Positions 21,476-32,429 of a stretch of DNA of 64,000 nucleotides are shown one piece after another (the first letter of the stretch is position 1; each line of letters opens with the position of its first letter). This DNA comes from Selaginella moellendorffii. Taxonomy: Eukaryota; Streptophyta; Lycopodiopsida; Selaginellales; Selaginellaceae. Below the pieces are notes generated by a model that saw only the letters and a list, made by a program, of their open reading frames with translations, searched no databases and was not told the origin of the DNA. The position numbers were made by a program, and so were the translations under genes. Location of the stretch: positions 355,501-419,500 of the forward strand of contig NW_003314351.1 of NCBI RefSeq assembly GCF_000143415.4. The letters are read 5' to 3'.

Positions 21476-21954
21476 ATTGTTCTTATTCTAGAAAAAATGT
21501 ATTCGACTCTTTTGTACTATGGCTGATTGATTGGACCATAATTCAATACAAGACAGCCTATTGTCATTCACACTTTAATGTTTTGACAAACACATGGACT
21601 TGGGTGATTTGTAAATTTTTGCAGTGGGTGAAGTTGGGTGAACTTGATCCACTAGAAGTTGGGTGAAGTGAAATTGGGTTGTGAAGTTCACCATTGCACT
21701 TACAAGCATCAAGTCTCAAGGTTCTCTTTCACGCTGGTGTTGTTCTTCCACAGGAAGTATAGGTTCTTCGACACTAGCAAATTCTAGCCCACATCTTCTC
21801 CAACACAATCCTCTACTCCAATTATGTCAGGAGGAGCCAGAGGAAGTGGACTTCCACAATGATGAAGTATTTTATGCAAATACAAATACAAATATAAATA
21901 CACACTTGCAAACTTTCTTTATTTCTAAGATAAATAATGAGAATTCAGATGCGG
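21476..21954. other. Intergenic, low-complexity
   Basis: AT-rich. Short repeats of GTTGGGTGAA occur near 21624-21690. No gene recognised; the right end may already belong to the gag relic that follows. Confidence 0.4.
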
Positions 21955-22837
21955 AGCGGTTGTGGTTACAACAGAGGATGGAGCAGCCGAGTGGCTAGGC
22001 ATAGTAGAACAAAACACCATTCACAGATTGACCAACCCTAAGAGCGGCTTTTCTCAATCGCCAGCTCCTCTAGCAAGAAAAGGTTGGGTTAGCTATAAAA
22101 ATAGGTGTTCTTAAGTATTATTGTCAGGGATTGCCATTAGAGATGGAATCTCACATGAAAATTCAGAATCCAGCGACTTTGGAGGAAGCAATCCAACACA
22201 CCTCAAATTGGGAACAACCAAAGCTTTTGATTATGAATAAGCAAGGTATGCATACAATGCCTCTCTATAGTGGAGTCTCTGAAGTTTCTAGATCTATAGT
22301 AGATTTGAGAGCCTAGGATTGTTTATTTCAGTCTTGAGAACAATGGATTATAGCAAGCAGCCTATTTTTACAGTGCAACAAATTCTAGTGCAGTCAGTTA
22401 CTGTTCCAATTGTGCAGCAGCAGCAACCTGTAGTAGCAAGTAAGGATCAGATCATGTCATTGAAGGAAGATCTTTTGGGAGCTCTCACCAAGAAAATGGC
22501 AAACCTGCAAGTGAATTTTGTGTGGGAAGCAGAGCGCCAGCCCCGAGTTTTGAAGGAGCATGGTGTGTCAAGTGCAAGGGATACTGAATGTCTTACTCCT
22601 GGAAATTTCCGGTCGACGAAGGAAATCCTCCTACTCAAGCTCAATTCTCGGGTGGGGCTGGAATATTCTGAAAGGACTATTCAGGGCATGGTACATAACC
22701 ATCATGCTATAGATTATTGGATTATTGTTTGTATTAGAGTTCCATACAAGGAGGATTTCTGCCGCAGCTTAGACGATGGCCAATTCTTGCAATTTTGGCC
22801 TTCATACCAGGTTATGTTTCTATGCAAAATCCTATGA
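21955..22837 (+). pseudogene. Old retrotransposon gag relic, 5' part
   Basis: Broken frames read GLPLEMESHMKIQNPATLEE and AIQHTSNWEQ near 22131-22230, the usual end of a gypsy gag core (Lp.em...tleeAi..A..wE). Gln-rich linker text follows to 22837. The chromovirus at 22843 interrupts it; the gag zinc knuckle resumes at 28463. Confidence 0.5.
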
Positions 22838-22842
22838 CTAGG

Positions 22843-23202
22843 TGTCAGGAATCCCCCAATTCTTGCCACATTCCTGACTCTCGCCGGATTCCTAACCTGC
22901 AGACCACATTCCTGACTCTCGAGACACTTCCCTATTCCTGACTCTCGAGACACTTCCTGATTCTTGAGTCTCGAGCCAAATTCCTGATGATGATGTGGCG
23001 CCTCCTCGACCTCAGCTATATTTAGGCCGTCCTCGATCCAAGAGTGGTGGAGCTTTATCAACCTATAGTATATATAGGTTAGCCTTGTTCCATTTCTCCA
23101 CAATCTGAATCAACACCAGTCTAAGGCTTCTTCTTTGTTTCCATTAGCTTTTCTCTTTGTCTTTAGCATTTTCTAGTCTTGATCTTGTTGGGGGTCTTGA
23201 CA
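22843..23202 (+). repeat. 5' LTR of the chromovirus
   Basis: 360 bp. A TATA box (TATATATAGG, 23069-23078) lies about 30 bases before CACAATCTGAATCAAC (23099-23114), the likely start of the RNA. The 3' LTR has one extra 26-bp unit of the CTCGAGACACTTCC repeat. Confidence 0.92.
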
Positions 23203-23299
23203 GTTTGACTCAGATTGTGTTTTTTGCTTTTCTTTTAGCTCGTTTTGATTATTTGATTGCTTTTGTCTTTTTCCCCCTTTCTTTTCTTTCTTCTTGCCA

Positions 23300-24271
23300 A
23301 TGGAGTCTCCAAGCCATCCTGATTTCTTTGCCGAAGTCCTTGCAAAAATCCAGTCTGAGAATACCGAGTTGAAGGCAACCCTTCTTCACATGCAGCAGAA
23401 GCTTGCTTCACTTTCGGCTCAAGGATCCAGCAAAGTTCTTGAACCGAAGGTGAGTTTCCTGGCGAAATTTTCAGGCAAGCGTTCGGAGCTTTGTGGATTT
23501 TTGAACCAAATGGAGCTGATCTTTGCACTTCAACATCGGCGGTACCCCACTCTCGAGTCTCAAATCGGCGCGATTGGGACATTGCTCGAGGGTGCAGCTT
23601 TGTCATGGTTTTCTCCTCTTCTGGAGAAGAGCATGAAAGGGGTCGTGGTTCCAGAGCTGATGGATCTTCAATTGTTCAAAGAGAAGCTCGAAGCATGTTT
23701 TGGCGAGACGGATCGGGTTCGGGCTGCTACCACAAAGATGAGACGTCTCTCTCAGGGGTCTTGTCCTGCCTCGATCTACGCTGCAGAGTTCCAACTCCTT
23801 GCCTTGGACACTCAGTGGGATGAGCGGGCCCTGATTGACCAATTTCGTTTCGGCCTCAACAACGGTGTCAAGGATTTGTTGCTCACCATGGAGGATCCCA
23901 AGGACCTGTCGGACGCCATCAACAAAGCTGTTCGATGTGACAATCGTCTCTTTGAACGTCGTCAGGAAAGTTGCCGCGCCGCTATTTTTCCGTCCTAGAC
24001 TCAGGAATCCCAGCTTGAGTCTTCGGGGCATAGTCCTGAACCTACTGCTCCGGTCCCGATGGATATTTCTGGTACTCCCCGACTCATTAGAGGGAAGTTG
24101 AGTCCTGCTGAGAGGCAACGTCGAATATCTCATAATCTTTGCCTCTACTGTGCTGATCCTAATCACAAAGCAGCTGTGTGTCCCAGGAAGCCTCCCCGAT
24201 TGCTCGAGTTCACTTTGCCTCAAAGTCCACCTCTGTTGCAGTCGGGAAACGACCCTGTCCAAACAGAGTAG
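23300..24271 (+). pseudogene. Chromovirus gag with one premature stop
   Basis: Starts MESPSHPDFFAEVLAKIQSE and has a coiled-coil-like N terminus, then the gag core (VSFLAKFSGKRSELCGFL, LEGAALSWFSPLLE, CFGETDRVRAAT). TAG at 23996-23998 interrupts it, but the same frame goes on through VPMDISGTPRLI and the zinc knuckle CLYCADPNHKAAVC (CX2CX4HX4C) to a stop at 24269-24271. Pol overlaps its last 94 bases in the -1 frame. Confidence 0.85.
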
Positions 24272-27200
24272 GAGCTGTCTGTTTGGACTCCCCAAATAAA
24301 AATCACTTTTCTTCCTTATCAAGCTCTTCACCACCTTTCATCAAAGCCACCACCAATTCCCGCAACTTCCGCGTCCCATGTCTCCTTTCTTTCACCGGAC
24401 AATCAGGACTCAAGGCTTTGGTGCTACTGGACTCGGGTGCAACTTCCTGCTTCATGGACACGGACTTTGCTGCCCGACATCACGTTCCTCTTTCTCCTAC
24501 CATACAGGATCTAAGGGTTGAAGGCATTGGCGGGCATTTTGTGTCTCCATTTTCTGGACTTAGGGAAACGTTGCCCGTTCGAGTACACATCGGGTCCACC
24601 ATCACCGATATCGCCTTCAACATCATCAACAGCAAGTCCTCCTCTGTGGTGCTCGGTCTTCCTTGGTTCCAACTACATCAGCCTCAGATTTGTTGGAAGG
24701 ACTTACAGCTCATCTCTCCCACATCACCATCTCCCACGGCTTCCCCTGGTGTTCATCGAGTCCGAATCAGGAAAAGTTCCCTAAACTCAAGTCGGGGTTC
24801 TGTTCCTAACTCTACGAAGTTTTCATCCTCTTCTTTTTCCTCTCTTCCATCTTACACTGGACAGTATCCTCGTCTCATCATTCCATTTAGTCGTACACCT
24901 CCTCCTATCTCCACAATCACTATGAAAGAACTCCTTCATGAAGAACCTATTTTCCTTTTTGCTTTGCATGTTTTTCCTGTCAGTCTTCTTGAGAAGTATC
25001 ATGATTTTGGGGATGTGTTTGACAAGAAAAAAGCTAGTGTACTGCCTGCTCATCGGCCTTATGACTGTCCCATTGATTTACAGGAAGGAGCGTCGCCTCC
25101 GTGGGGGCCTATCTACGGGTTATCCCCGTCCGAGCTTAAGGCCCTCAAAGAGTACGTGGATGAGAACCTTGCCTCGGGGTTCATTCAACATTCGCAGTCC
25201 CCGGCTGGCGCGCCTGTCTTCTTTGTCAAGAAGAAGGATGGGAGTTTGCGGCTAGTCATCGATTACCGAGGTTTGAACAAGGTGACTGTTCGGAACCGTT
25301 ATCCGCTGCCCCTGATCTCGGACCTGTTGGAACGCCTCGGCGGTGCCCGCTTCTTCACCAAGATTGACCTCCGTGGCGCATACAACCTGATCCGGATCTG
25401 GCCTGGTGATGAATGGAAGACTGCATTCCGAACCCGCTATGGCCACTTCGAGTACACTGTCATGCCATTTGGCTTGACAAATGCTCCCGCAGTTTTCCAA
25501 CACATGGCGAACGACGTCTTTGGGGAGTTTCTTGATCAGATGGTGATCGTCTACCTTGATGACATCCTCATCTACTCAAGAACTCAGGAGGAGCACGACG
25601 AACATGTACGTAAGGTGCTGGCGAAGCTGCGAGAACACGGCCTATACGCGAAGCTTGAGAAATGTTCCTTCGATCAGCAGTCTGTGGAGTTCCTTGGGTA
25701 CATTGTCACTCCTGAAGGTATCACGATGGATCCTGCCAAAGTCAAGACTATTCTCGAGTGGGAGCCTCCACAATCAATGTCGGACGTTCAGGTTTTCCTT
25801 GGCTTCGCCAACTTCTACCGCAAATTCATTGATCACTACTCTGACATTGTCCTTCCTCTCACGCATCTCACTCGCAAGGATGTTCCCTTCTCTTGGTCTA
25901 CCGCTGCCCAGCATGCCTTCGACACACTCAAGGCAGCCTTCAGTTCTGCTCCCGTGTTGATCCATGCTGATTCCTCACAACCTTTCTTCATCGAGGCTGA
26001 CGCCTCCGACTTTGCCATCGGTGCTGTGCTGTCTCAACTCGGAGCGGATCAAGAACTTCATCCGGTCGCTTTCCATTCTCGGAAATTCCAGCCTGCGGAG
26101 ATCAATTACGAAATCCACGACAAGGAGCTCCTTGCCATCGTGGATTCCTTTGGAGAGTGGCGCCGTTTCTTGGAGGGGGCGGGCCATCAAACAATAGTCT
26201 GCATGGATCACAAAAATCTCGAGTACTTTGCCACTTCCCGAGTTTTGAGCCGTTGTCAAGCAAGGTGGGCACAATTCCTGAGTCGGTTTGACTTTGTTAT
26301 CAAGTACAGACCTGGAAAGCTTCAAGGCCTTCCTGATGCTCTTTCAAGGCGCTCCTATCTCAGTCTCAGGCCTGGTAATCCTGTCTTCGATCAACAGGAT
26401 CAAGTTATCCTCGGTCCTGATCGGCTTCAAGTTATGGCAATTTCCCTGGCCCCTCAGGACTCCTCCTTGATGGATGCAATCAGAAACGATCTCCAATCTA
26501 ATGACCTCGCCAGCAATATTTTCACCCATCTTCAGGCTGGACACCCAGTGACTCCCGACTGCCGGCGATTTGATGAGTTCGAGTTCTTAGATGGCTTATT
26601 GTACCGTGGGGAGCAGCTTTACGTTCCTGAAGGTGATGCTCGAAGGTTGGTCCTGATGGCGTGCCACGATAGCCCGACTGCTGGTCATTTTGGCATTGCG
26701 AAAACCTATGAGCTAGTTGGACGGGACTTTTGGTGGCCTCACATGGATGACTACATCAAAGCTTTTGTTACCTCCTGTGACACTTGTGCTCGGAATAAGG
26801 TACCTCGCCACCTTCCTTCAGGTTTGCTTCGTTCCCTCCCGGTCCCTTCAGGTCCTTGGGAATCCATCTCCATGGATTTCTTGAGTGATCTTCCGAGTTC
26901 TGGAGGCTTCAACAGTATTTTAGTCGTGGTGGATCGCTTCACAAAGATGGCGCACTTCTTGCCATGTACCAAGGAATTTTCGGGCGAGGACATGGCAAAA
27001 CTGGTATTCAGGGAAATTTTCCGACTTCATGGGATTCCTACAGATGTGGTTTCGGATCGGGGGCCTCAGTTCATCTCTCATTTCTGGCAACGGTTTTTGC
27101 AGCTGCTTGGAGTGAAGGCCAACCTCTCTTCGGCATATCATCCTCAAACTGATGGACAGTCCGAGCGAACGATTCAGACGCTGGAACAATTCTTGAGGTG

Positions 27201-28017
27201 CTTCATCAACTATCATCAGGATAACTGGTTCGATATCCTTCCCCTTGCTGAGTTCTCCTATAACAACTCTGTTCACTCCTCTCTTCGAGTTTCCCCCTTC
27301 TTTGCGAACTCTGGCCGAAATCCCCGATTCAATCTCTCACTTCCTTCTCCATCTGAATCCTCTCGTTCAAATCCCCGCTCTGAGGCATTTATCTCCAACC
27401 TTCAGGAAATCCACAACTCCATCTCCTTCCACCTCCATCGTGCTCAGGAATCTCACAAAACATTTGCCAATATCCATCGTCAGGATTGTCCCCCTTACAA
27501 TATCGGGGATAAAGTCTGGCTCCTCAGGCGAAATATCTCCACCACCAGGCCCTGTCCAAAACTCGATTTCAAACGCCTCGGTCCTTTTCCTATCACTGCC
27601 ATCATTAATCCCGTCACTTATCGCCTTGCACTTCCCTCCTCATATCAAATTCACCCCGTTTTTCACTCCTCTCTCCTTGAGCCTTATATTCCCAGTCCTA
27701 TTCCAAATCGGGTCATTCCTCCGCCTCCACCAGTGCAGCTCGAGGATGGGTCTGAGTACGAGGTTCAGGACATCCTTGATTCCAAGATTTCACGGTCTAA
27801 ACTCTACTATCTGGTCGACTAGAAGGGTTACGGACCTGAGGAACGCACTTGGGAACCTGCGGACAACCTGATTCATTCTCTTGACCTTGTTCAGGACTTC
27901 CACCGCCGCTATCCTTCTCGTCCCAGTCCTCATTCTTTTTCTCCATCTCCCATTCCTCGCCGCTCATCTCATCCTCCTCTTCGTTCTCGTTCACATCCTC
28001 GTTCCACTCGTTCTTGA
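24178..28017 (+). pseudogene. Chromovirus pol: protease, RT, RNase H, integrase, chromodomain
   Basis: Open from 24178 to 27819 (about 1214 codons). The order is protease LLDSGATSCF (about residue 85), RT with VIVYLDDILIYS (about 455), RNase H with IEADASDFAIGAVL (about 605), integrase zinc finger (HFGIAKTYEL...CDTCARNK) and core (FLSDLPSSGGF, SDRGPQF, SAYHPQTDGQSERTI). The C-terminal chromodomain starts YEVQDILDSKISRSKLYYLVD, is cut by TAG at 27820-27822 where a Trp codon is expected (D-W-KGY), and continues KGYGPEERTWEPADNL to TGA at 28015. Chromodomains steer integration to marked chromatin. Apart from that stop pol is complete. Confidence 0.92.
24244..24288 (+). promoter_or_regulatory. 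Programmed -1 ribosomal frameshift signal (predicted)
   Basis: The heptamer G GGA AAC (24244-24250) sits in the correct phase of the gag frame. After a 6-nt spacer comes a perfect 10-bp hairpin, GTCCAAACAG (24257-24266) with CTGTTTGGAC (24279-24288), with a 12-nt loop that contains the gag stop. Slipping back one base here joins gag to the long pol frame. GGGAAAC is an established slippery heptamer in several retroviral families; its use here is inferred. Confidence 0.75.
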
Positions 28018-28028
28018 GGAGGGGGTGC

Positions 28029-28414
28029 TGTCAGGAATCCCCCAATTCTTGCCACATTCCTGACTCTCGCCGGATTCCTGACCTGCAGACCACATTCCTG
28101 ACTCTCGAGACACTTCCCTATTCCTGACTCTCGAGACACTTCCCTATTCCTGACTCTCGAGACACTTCCCGATTCTTGAGTCTCGAGCCATATTCCTGAT
28201 GATGATGTGGCGCCTCCTCGACCTCAGCTATATTTAGGCTGTCCTCGATCCAAGAGTGGTGGAGCTTCATCAACCTATAGTATATATAGGTTAGCCTTGT
28301 TCCATTTCTCCACAATCTGAATCAACACCAGTCTAAGGCCTCTTCTTTGTTTCCACTAGTTTTTCTCTTTGTCTTTAGCATTTTCTAGTCTTGATCTTGT
28401 TGGGGGTCTTGACA
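28029..28414 (+). repeat. 3' LTR of the chromovirus
   Basis: 386 bp, collinear with 22843-23202 except for an additional 26-bp copy of the unit containing CTCGAGACACTTCC and a handful of substitutions. Confidence 0.92.
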
Positions 28415-28550
28415 CTAGGTTACTTGGAATTTATGTTGTGGCTGTAGACACAACTTGTACAATGCTATAATTGTCACAAGTGCAGACATATATCCACAAA
28501 TTATCTACATCATTAACAACAAGTTGGCTATCAACTAATTTATGGAATTT
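28415..28550 (+). pseudogene. Old retrotransposon gag relic, 3' part (zinc knuckle)
   Basis: Continues the relic at 21955-22837 across the chromovirus insertion. The frame from 28463 reads CYNCHKCRHISTNY, a CX2CX4HX4C knuckle whose last Cys has become Tyr. Confidence 0.5.
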
Positions 28551-28984
28551 ACAACACTAAAGGGGTCATAACTTGATTGTGGGCCCTTTCCCTAACAATC
28601 TTCCTCTTACTAGGGAATGATTGTCCTTGATTATACTTAGGCCACCATCTGGTCACTATTCCTTTTGGGTCTACCAACCTTGGTTCTCCCTCTAGATCCA
28701 CCATGCCCTAGGGGGGCTCTGGGGGGTTTCAAAAGTATAGTAGGGATAGTGTGTGAGTTGGAGGAGTCGGGTAGTTGAGGTCAGGTTGGGGCTGGATCCA
28801 GGTGGGCATATGCTATGTACGGTTCTGCCATATATGTGCGAGCTCAGCCACAAGGGCTCCCCTGCCTTGGCTGCTTGATTCCTAGTAAAGCTCGCAATGG
28901 GTGTAGTATGATCAAATAAATGATTCATGAACCAACTAAGGTATTACATCTTGCTAAAGAACTATTACATATCATTCATGCATT
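28551..28984. other. Retrotransposon debris
   Basis: No intact gene. Near 28586-28600 the minus strand has a purine tract followed by TGTTAGGG, which could be the edge of a lost LTR. Near 28727 lies TCCAAAAGTATAGTAGGG-like sequence, the core motif shared by the LTRs of the nest to the right. Confidence 0.35.
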
Positions 28985-29266
28985 TTGGTCTAGGAAACTT
29001 TAGCACTGCCTCAAACAAAATGTAATACCTAAAATAAGTGGTGTCCTTAGAACCAAACACATATTTAAACTGCTTCAGCTTCAAGCCAATCTTTCGCAAC
29101 TAATCCAACACCTTGCACACATCACCAACATGTTCCTCCCATGTCCCATTTGAATAGATCAAAACATCATTAATGAAGTTGGTAGTCACCTCCAGCAGAT
29201 TGCAAAGAACCTCATCTATCATCTAGTGAAATATTGCTAGAGCATTGTTCAAACAAAATGGCATGA
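28985..29266 (-). pseudogene. Gypsy reverse transcriptase fragment
   Basis: The minus strand reads MPFCLNNALAIFH, MIDEVLCNLLEVT, FINDVLIYSNGTWEEHV and GLKLKQFKYVFGSKDTTY with two stops. It lines up with the RT of the element at 5842-10821 (MPFGLNNAPATFQ, FIDDVLIHSKGTWEEHV). The catalytic FIDD has become FIND. It is cut at 29267 by an LTR. Confidence 0.75.
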
Positions 29267-30331
29267 TGTAAGGAACCAACTCCCCGAGATGTCGTAGGCT
29301 AAAGGATCCCCAAAAGCATGACCGAAATGACAAAGAGTTCATTGAATGGGACCGCAAGTCTGAGATCGAGTCCAAGACCGACTCTGAGATCGAGTTCGAG
29401 ATAGAGTCCGGGATCGAGTCCGAGGCCAACTCGGAGACTGAGTTCGAGATAGAGTCCGAGATCCGAGATCGGGTCCGAAACCGAGTCCGAAGTCGAGTCC
29501 GAGATTGGGTCCGAGATCGAGTCTAAGACCGAGCCCGAATACTAATACAGGTCAAGGGGTGAAAGCCCAAAGCGTGTGTCTCCCGCGGGGGGGGGGGCTG
29601 CAGGGGTTCCAAAAGTATAGTAGGGATAGTGAGGTCTAGGAATCAGTCTTGATGGAACTCTCTAATAGTGCTTCCAAACTGACTTGAGGTTGAGACTGGG
29701 GCCAAGGGGCCTTGGGTGGGAGTGAGCATGGATTCGAGTGGTGCCAGAAGGGCCACTCAAGGAAGTGCTCAAGAGCAGCTCCCACTCCCGAAAGGGAAAC
29801 CGATTGCAGTGCTCCTGGCTCATGTGGAGTGGTGCCCCTCTTGAGTACCTTGTGGCTCATTGGTCCTCACCCTTCCTAAGGGCTTGGGCCTTCCCTTCGG
29901 GATAGAAGTGGGGGGGTAGAGGTACCCATACCGGGCCGATAGGCCACGGTGTTTCGCCCTGGTGTCCCAAAGCAAGTGTTGCACCCAAGGCTTGGGATTT
30001 AGAGGGTCCCATGATCAAGTCTTGTTGTACCAAGGGATGTTAGGAACCTGGAGGCTTGGCGTGCTTAGTTGCTTGTGCCTGCGGGGAGTGTAGCCGAACT
30101 TTAAGTCCAGTCTAACCTGGGGAGGGGGATTGGGAGAGATTTGGGAATCCGTGGATGGATGGCTAACACTTCGTTGCTCGTGCAGTGAGTAGCTGAAATT
30201 AAGTAGGACCAAGTAGGAGTTGGTACAATAGGTGGGAACCTTGGCGAGGGAACTTAGTAAAAGCCAAGGCAACGTTGGTTAGATAGACGAGGTAAGCTGG
30301 CAAATTGGAAAAGAAAAATTTGTGGCTTACA
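29267..30331 (+). repeat. LTR of chromodomain gypsy family 1, plus orientation
   Basis: 1065 bp from TGTAAGGAACCAAC to TTTGTGGCTTACA, the reverse complement type of the LTRs at 37380, 42885 and 50024. It includes a GAGTCCGAGAYC array (29337-29545), the core motif TCCAAAAGTATAGTAGGG near 29607, and is followed by the primer site TTTGGTATCGGAGCC at 30333. Confidence 0.88.
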
Positions 30332-30390
30332 ATTTGGTATCGGAGCCTTTTCCTCAGTTCTAGCGAAGGATAGAGGCGGATTGCTGGGAG

Positions 30391-30708
30391 ATGGCAAAGG
30401 CAGGGCATAAACGAACTAAGGTGGAGACAGAACCTCTGCCAGAGCTGGAGCCTTCGGTCGAACAAGAGGATATGGATGAGGAATCCTTGCATGAGGAGGA
30501 CTCCAGTGAGGAAACTTCCAAACAGGAGTCTGGTGGTGAGGTTCGGTCGTCCAAGGCTCGATTGGACGTTCTAGAAGGACAATTGGCACAAACCAATGCC
30601 CTACTAGAGACTCTCGTACGCAAGCTAAAGCATGACGAGAAGCGGAAGAAAAAGCGAAAGACTGTGGATGCTGGCAGCGCAGAAGGTGCGGACCCTTCAG
30701 TAGGGACT
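30391..30708 (+). pseudogene. Family 1 gag, N-terminal fragment
   Basis: Reads MAKAGHKRTKVETEPLPELE and then an acidic, coiled-coil-like segment up to GADPSVGT, matching the first 105 or so residues of the gag at 48324-49964. The LARD-like element starts at 30709 within it, and the rest of this gag is not found to the right of that element at 51816. Confidence 0.85.
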
Positions 30709-32429
30709 TGTGAGACACAAAATCCCTAGGCCCCAAAGTGGAGCCGGAAGGGTGCCATGTGGTGGTGGCCAAAGCGAAAACTAAATGAGCGTAACACGTT
30801 TGGACTAAAAGCTTCGACTTGAAAAGGCTGAGAGTGGGAGTGGAACTCCCAACGAAGTGCTTGAGGAATGAGCACAAAGCAAGCAAAAAGCGAGGCTCCA
30901 AAAAGGGACCCAAAAGGACCAACACATGACACGTGGAAGTGGAGTCCGAGAAGGACCCTGAGATGGAGTCCAAGGTGGAGTCCGAGGTGGACCCAAGATG
31001 GAGTCCGAGATGGATCCGAGATTGAGTCCGAGACAGACCCGAGATGGAGTCTAAGATGGACCCGAGATGGAGTCCGAGATGGAGTCCGAGGTGGAGTCCG
31101 AGGTGGAGTCCGAGGTGGACCCGAGATGGACCCGAAATGGAGTCCGAAATGGAGTCTAAGCTGGAGTCTAAGCTGGAGTCTGAAGTGGAGTCCGAGGTGG
31201 ACCCGAGATGGACCCGACATGGAGTCCGAGATGGAGTCCAAGATGGACCCGAGATGGAGTCCGAGATGGACCCGAGATGGACATGAGATGGAGTCCGAGA
31301 TGGAGTCCGAGATGGACCCAAGATGGAGTCCGAAGTTGAGACCAAGACCGAGACCGAGATCGAGACCGAGGCCGAGGCCGAGACCGAGCCCAAGCCCGAG
31401 TCCGAGTCCAAGTCCGAGTCCGAGTCCGAGTCCAAGTCCGAGTTTGAGTCTGAGAGGGTGAAAGCCCAAAGCGTTCGTCTCCCAGACCTTGGGGGGTTTG
31501 GTGAGCTCCAAAAGTATAGTAGGGGGAGGACTGCAGTGAAGCTAGTTTGGCCAGAAAAGGCCAGTTTGGCCCAGGAAGGCCATACCCAGTGTTGGGTGAT
31601 GAGCTGACCACTGGGAAATCCAAGACTAGAGTGAACACAGACCGACAATTGGGGTAACTTGGTGAAGTGTTCAAGAGCCGACTCTAGTTCCCTCGGGAGA
31701 TCGACTGGCCGATACTCCCAGTCCAGGTGTGGGTGGCACTACCTACTTGGATACCTGGTGTGGCTCAACGGAACCTCACTCTAAGCCCAAGAAGGCGAGG
31801 AGAGTACCCACGAGGCTCGCGTAGGGCCACGGTGTTCCGAAATGTTGCCCCAAAGTCCCAGACTATGGAAAGGAAGAGGAGTAGCCCTCTAGTGTGGTGA
31901 CAAGGGATACAGTCACACTGTGAAGAAGTCCCAGAGGACTGTTGGACTTAGTGGTCGGGCCTGTGGGCCTTGATCCAGTGGCAGTGTTGGTGAACACGGC
32001 CATGGACAGGAAGGGACTTGGTGGGGACCGAAAAGGAAATATTGGGGAAGGCTATTCCCCATGTCTGCAGGCATCTTGAGGATGCTATAGAGTGGATCTG
32101 GGATAGCCACTCATGGATGGATGGCCTAGTCTTTGAGAGACGGGATTGTAATACAGGTGGTGTTGAACCACTGGGGTGACCAAGGTGAATGGGCATGGCC
32201 TTAGCGTAACGGGCCGATATGTCGGTGGTACCTTGGGGTGCTGGTCATAGGATCGGACATGTGGAGCACTTGGACCAAGTGCAAAGGTGGAGTGGCATGG
32301 ATGCCATTCTCGGGGCTAGCAAGCCCCAAGTCCTAACTGGGACTTATGGAGGTTGTGAATGAGACTCCTCCAAGTGGTTGGAGGTGTGGTTAAGTGACTA
32401 AAGTAAAATGGAAAAATTAGTTGCTTACA
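30709..32429 (+). repeat. 5' LTR of the LARD-like element
   Basis: 1721 bp. Contains a long purine-rich array of GAGATGGAGTCC/GACCC units (about 30940-31450), then GTGAAAGCCCAAAGCG and the core TCCAAAAGTATAGTAGGG near 31508, and ends GCTTACA before the primer site. Confidence 0.88.

Larger units (their letters stand above)
22843..28414 (+). mobile_element. Ty3/gypsy chromovirus with -1 frameshift site
   Basis: LTRs are 22843-23202 and 28029-28414, starting TGTCAGGAATCC and ending TCTTGACA, flanked by a perfect 5-bp target duplication CTAGG (22838-22842 and 28415-28419). A purine tract (GAGGAGGGGG) precedes the 3' LTR. Gag and pol overlap in frames that differ by -1. No TGG-type tRNA primer site follows the 5' LTR; instead the sequence there is complementary to the predicted RNA 5' end. 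Two nonsense codons (gag 23996, chromodomain 27820) inactivate this copy. The large open pol and matching TSD suggest fairly recent insertion, into an older gag relic. Confidence 0.95.

Noticed and set aside
23294-23299. Chromovirus gag start upstream of 23300
   Set aside because: The only upstream codon in frame is TTG; ATG at 23300 is the first Met.
29337-29545. Array of GAGTCCGAGATC units as CRISPR or satellite
   Set aside because: No regular spacers; units are short, degenerate and confined to LTRs.
30416-31648. Long frames rich in DSDSDLDS / GLGLGL repeats on the minus strand
   Set aside because: They are produced by the degenerate GAGTCC array of the LTR in several frames at once; no start context, domain or conservation. 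The same happens at 36380-37301.
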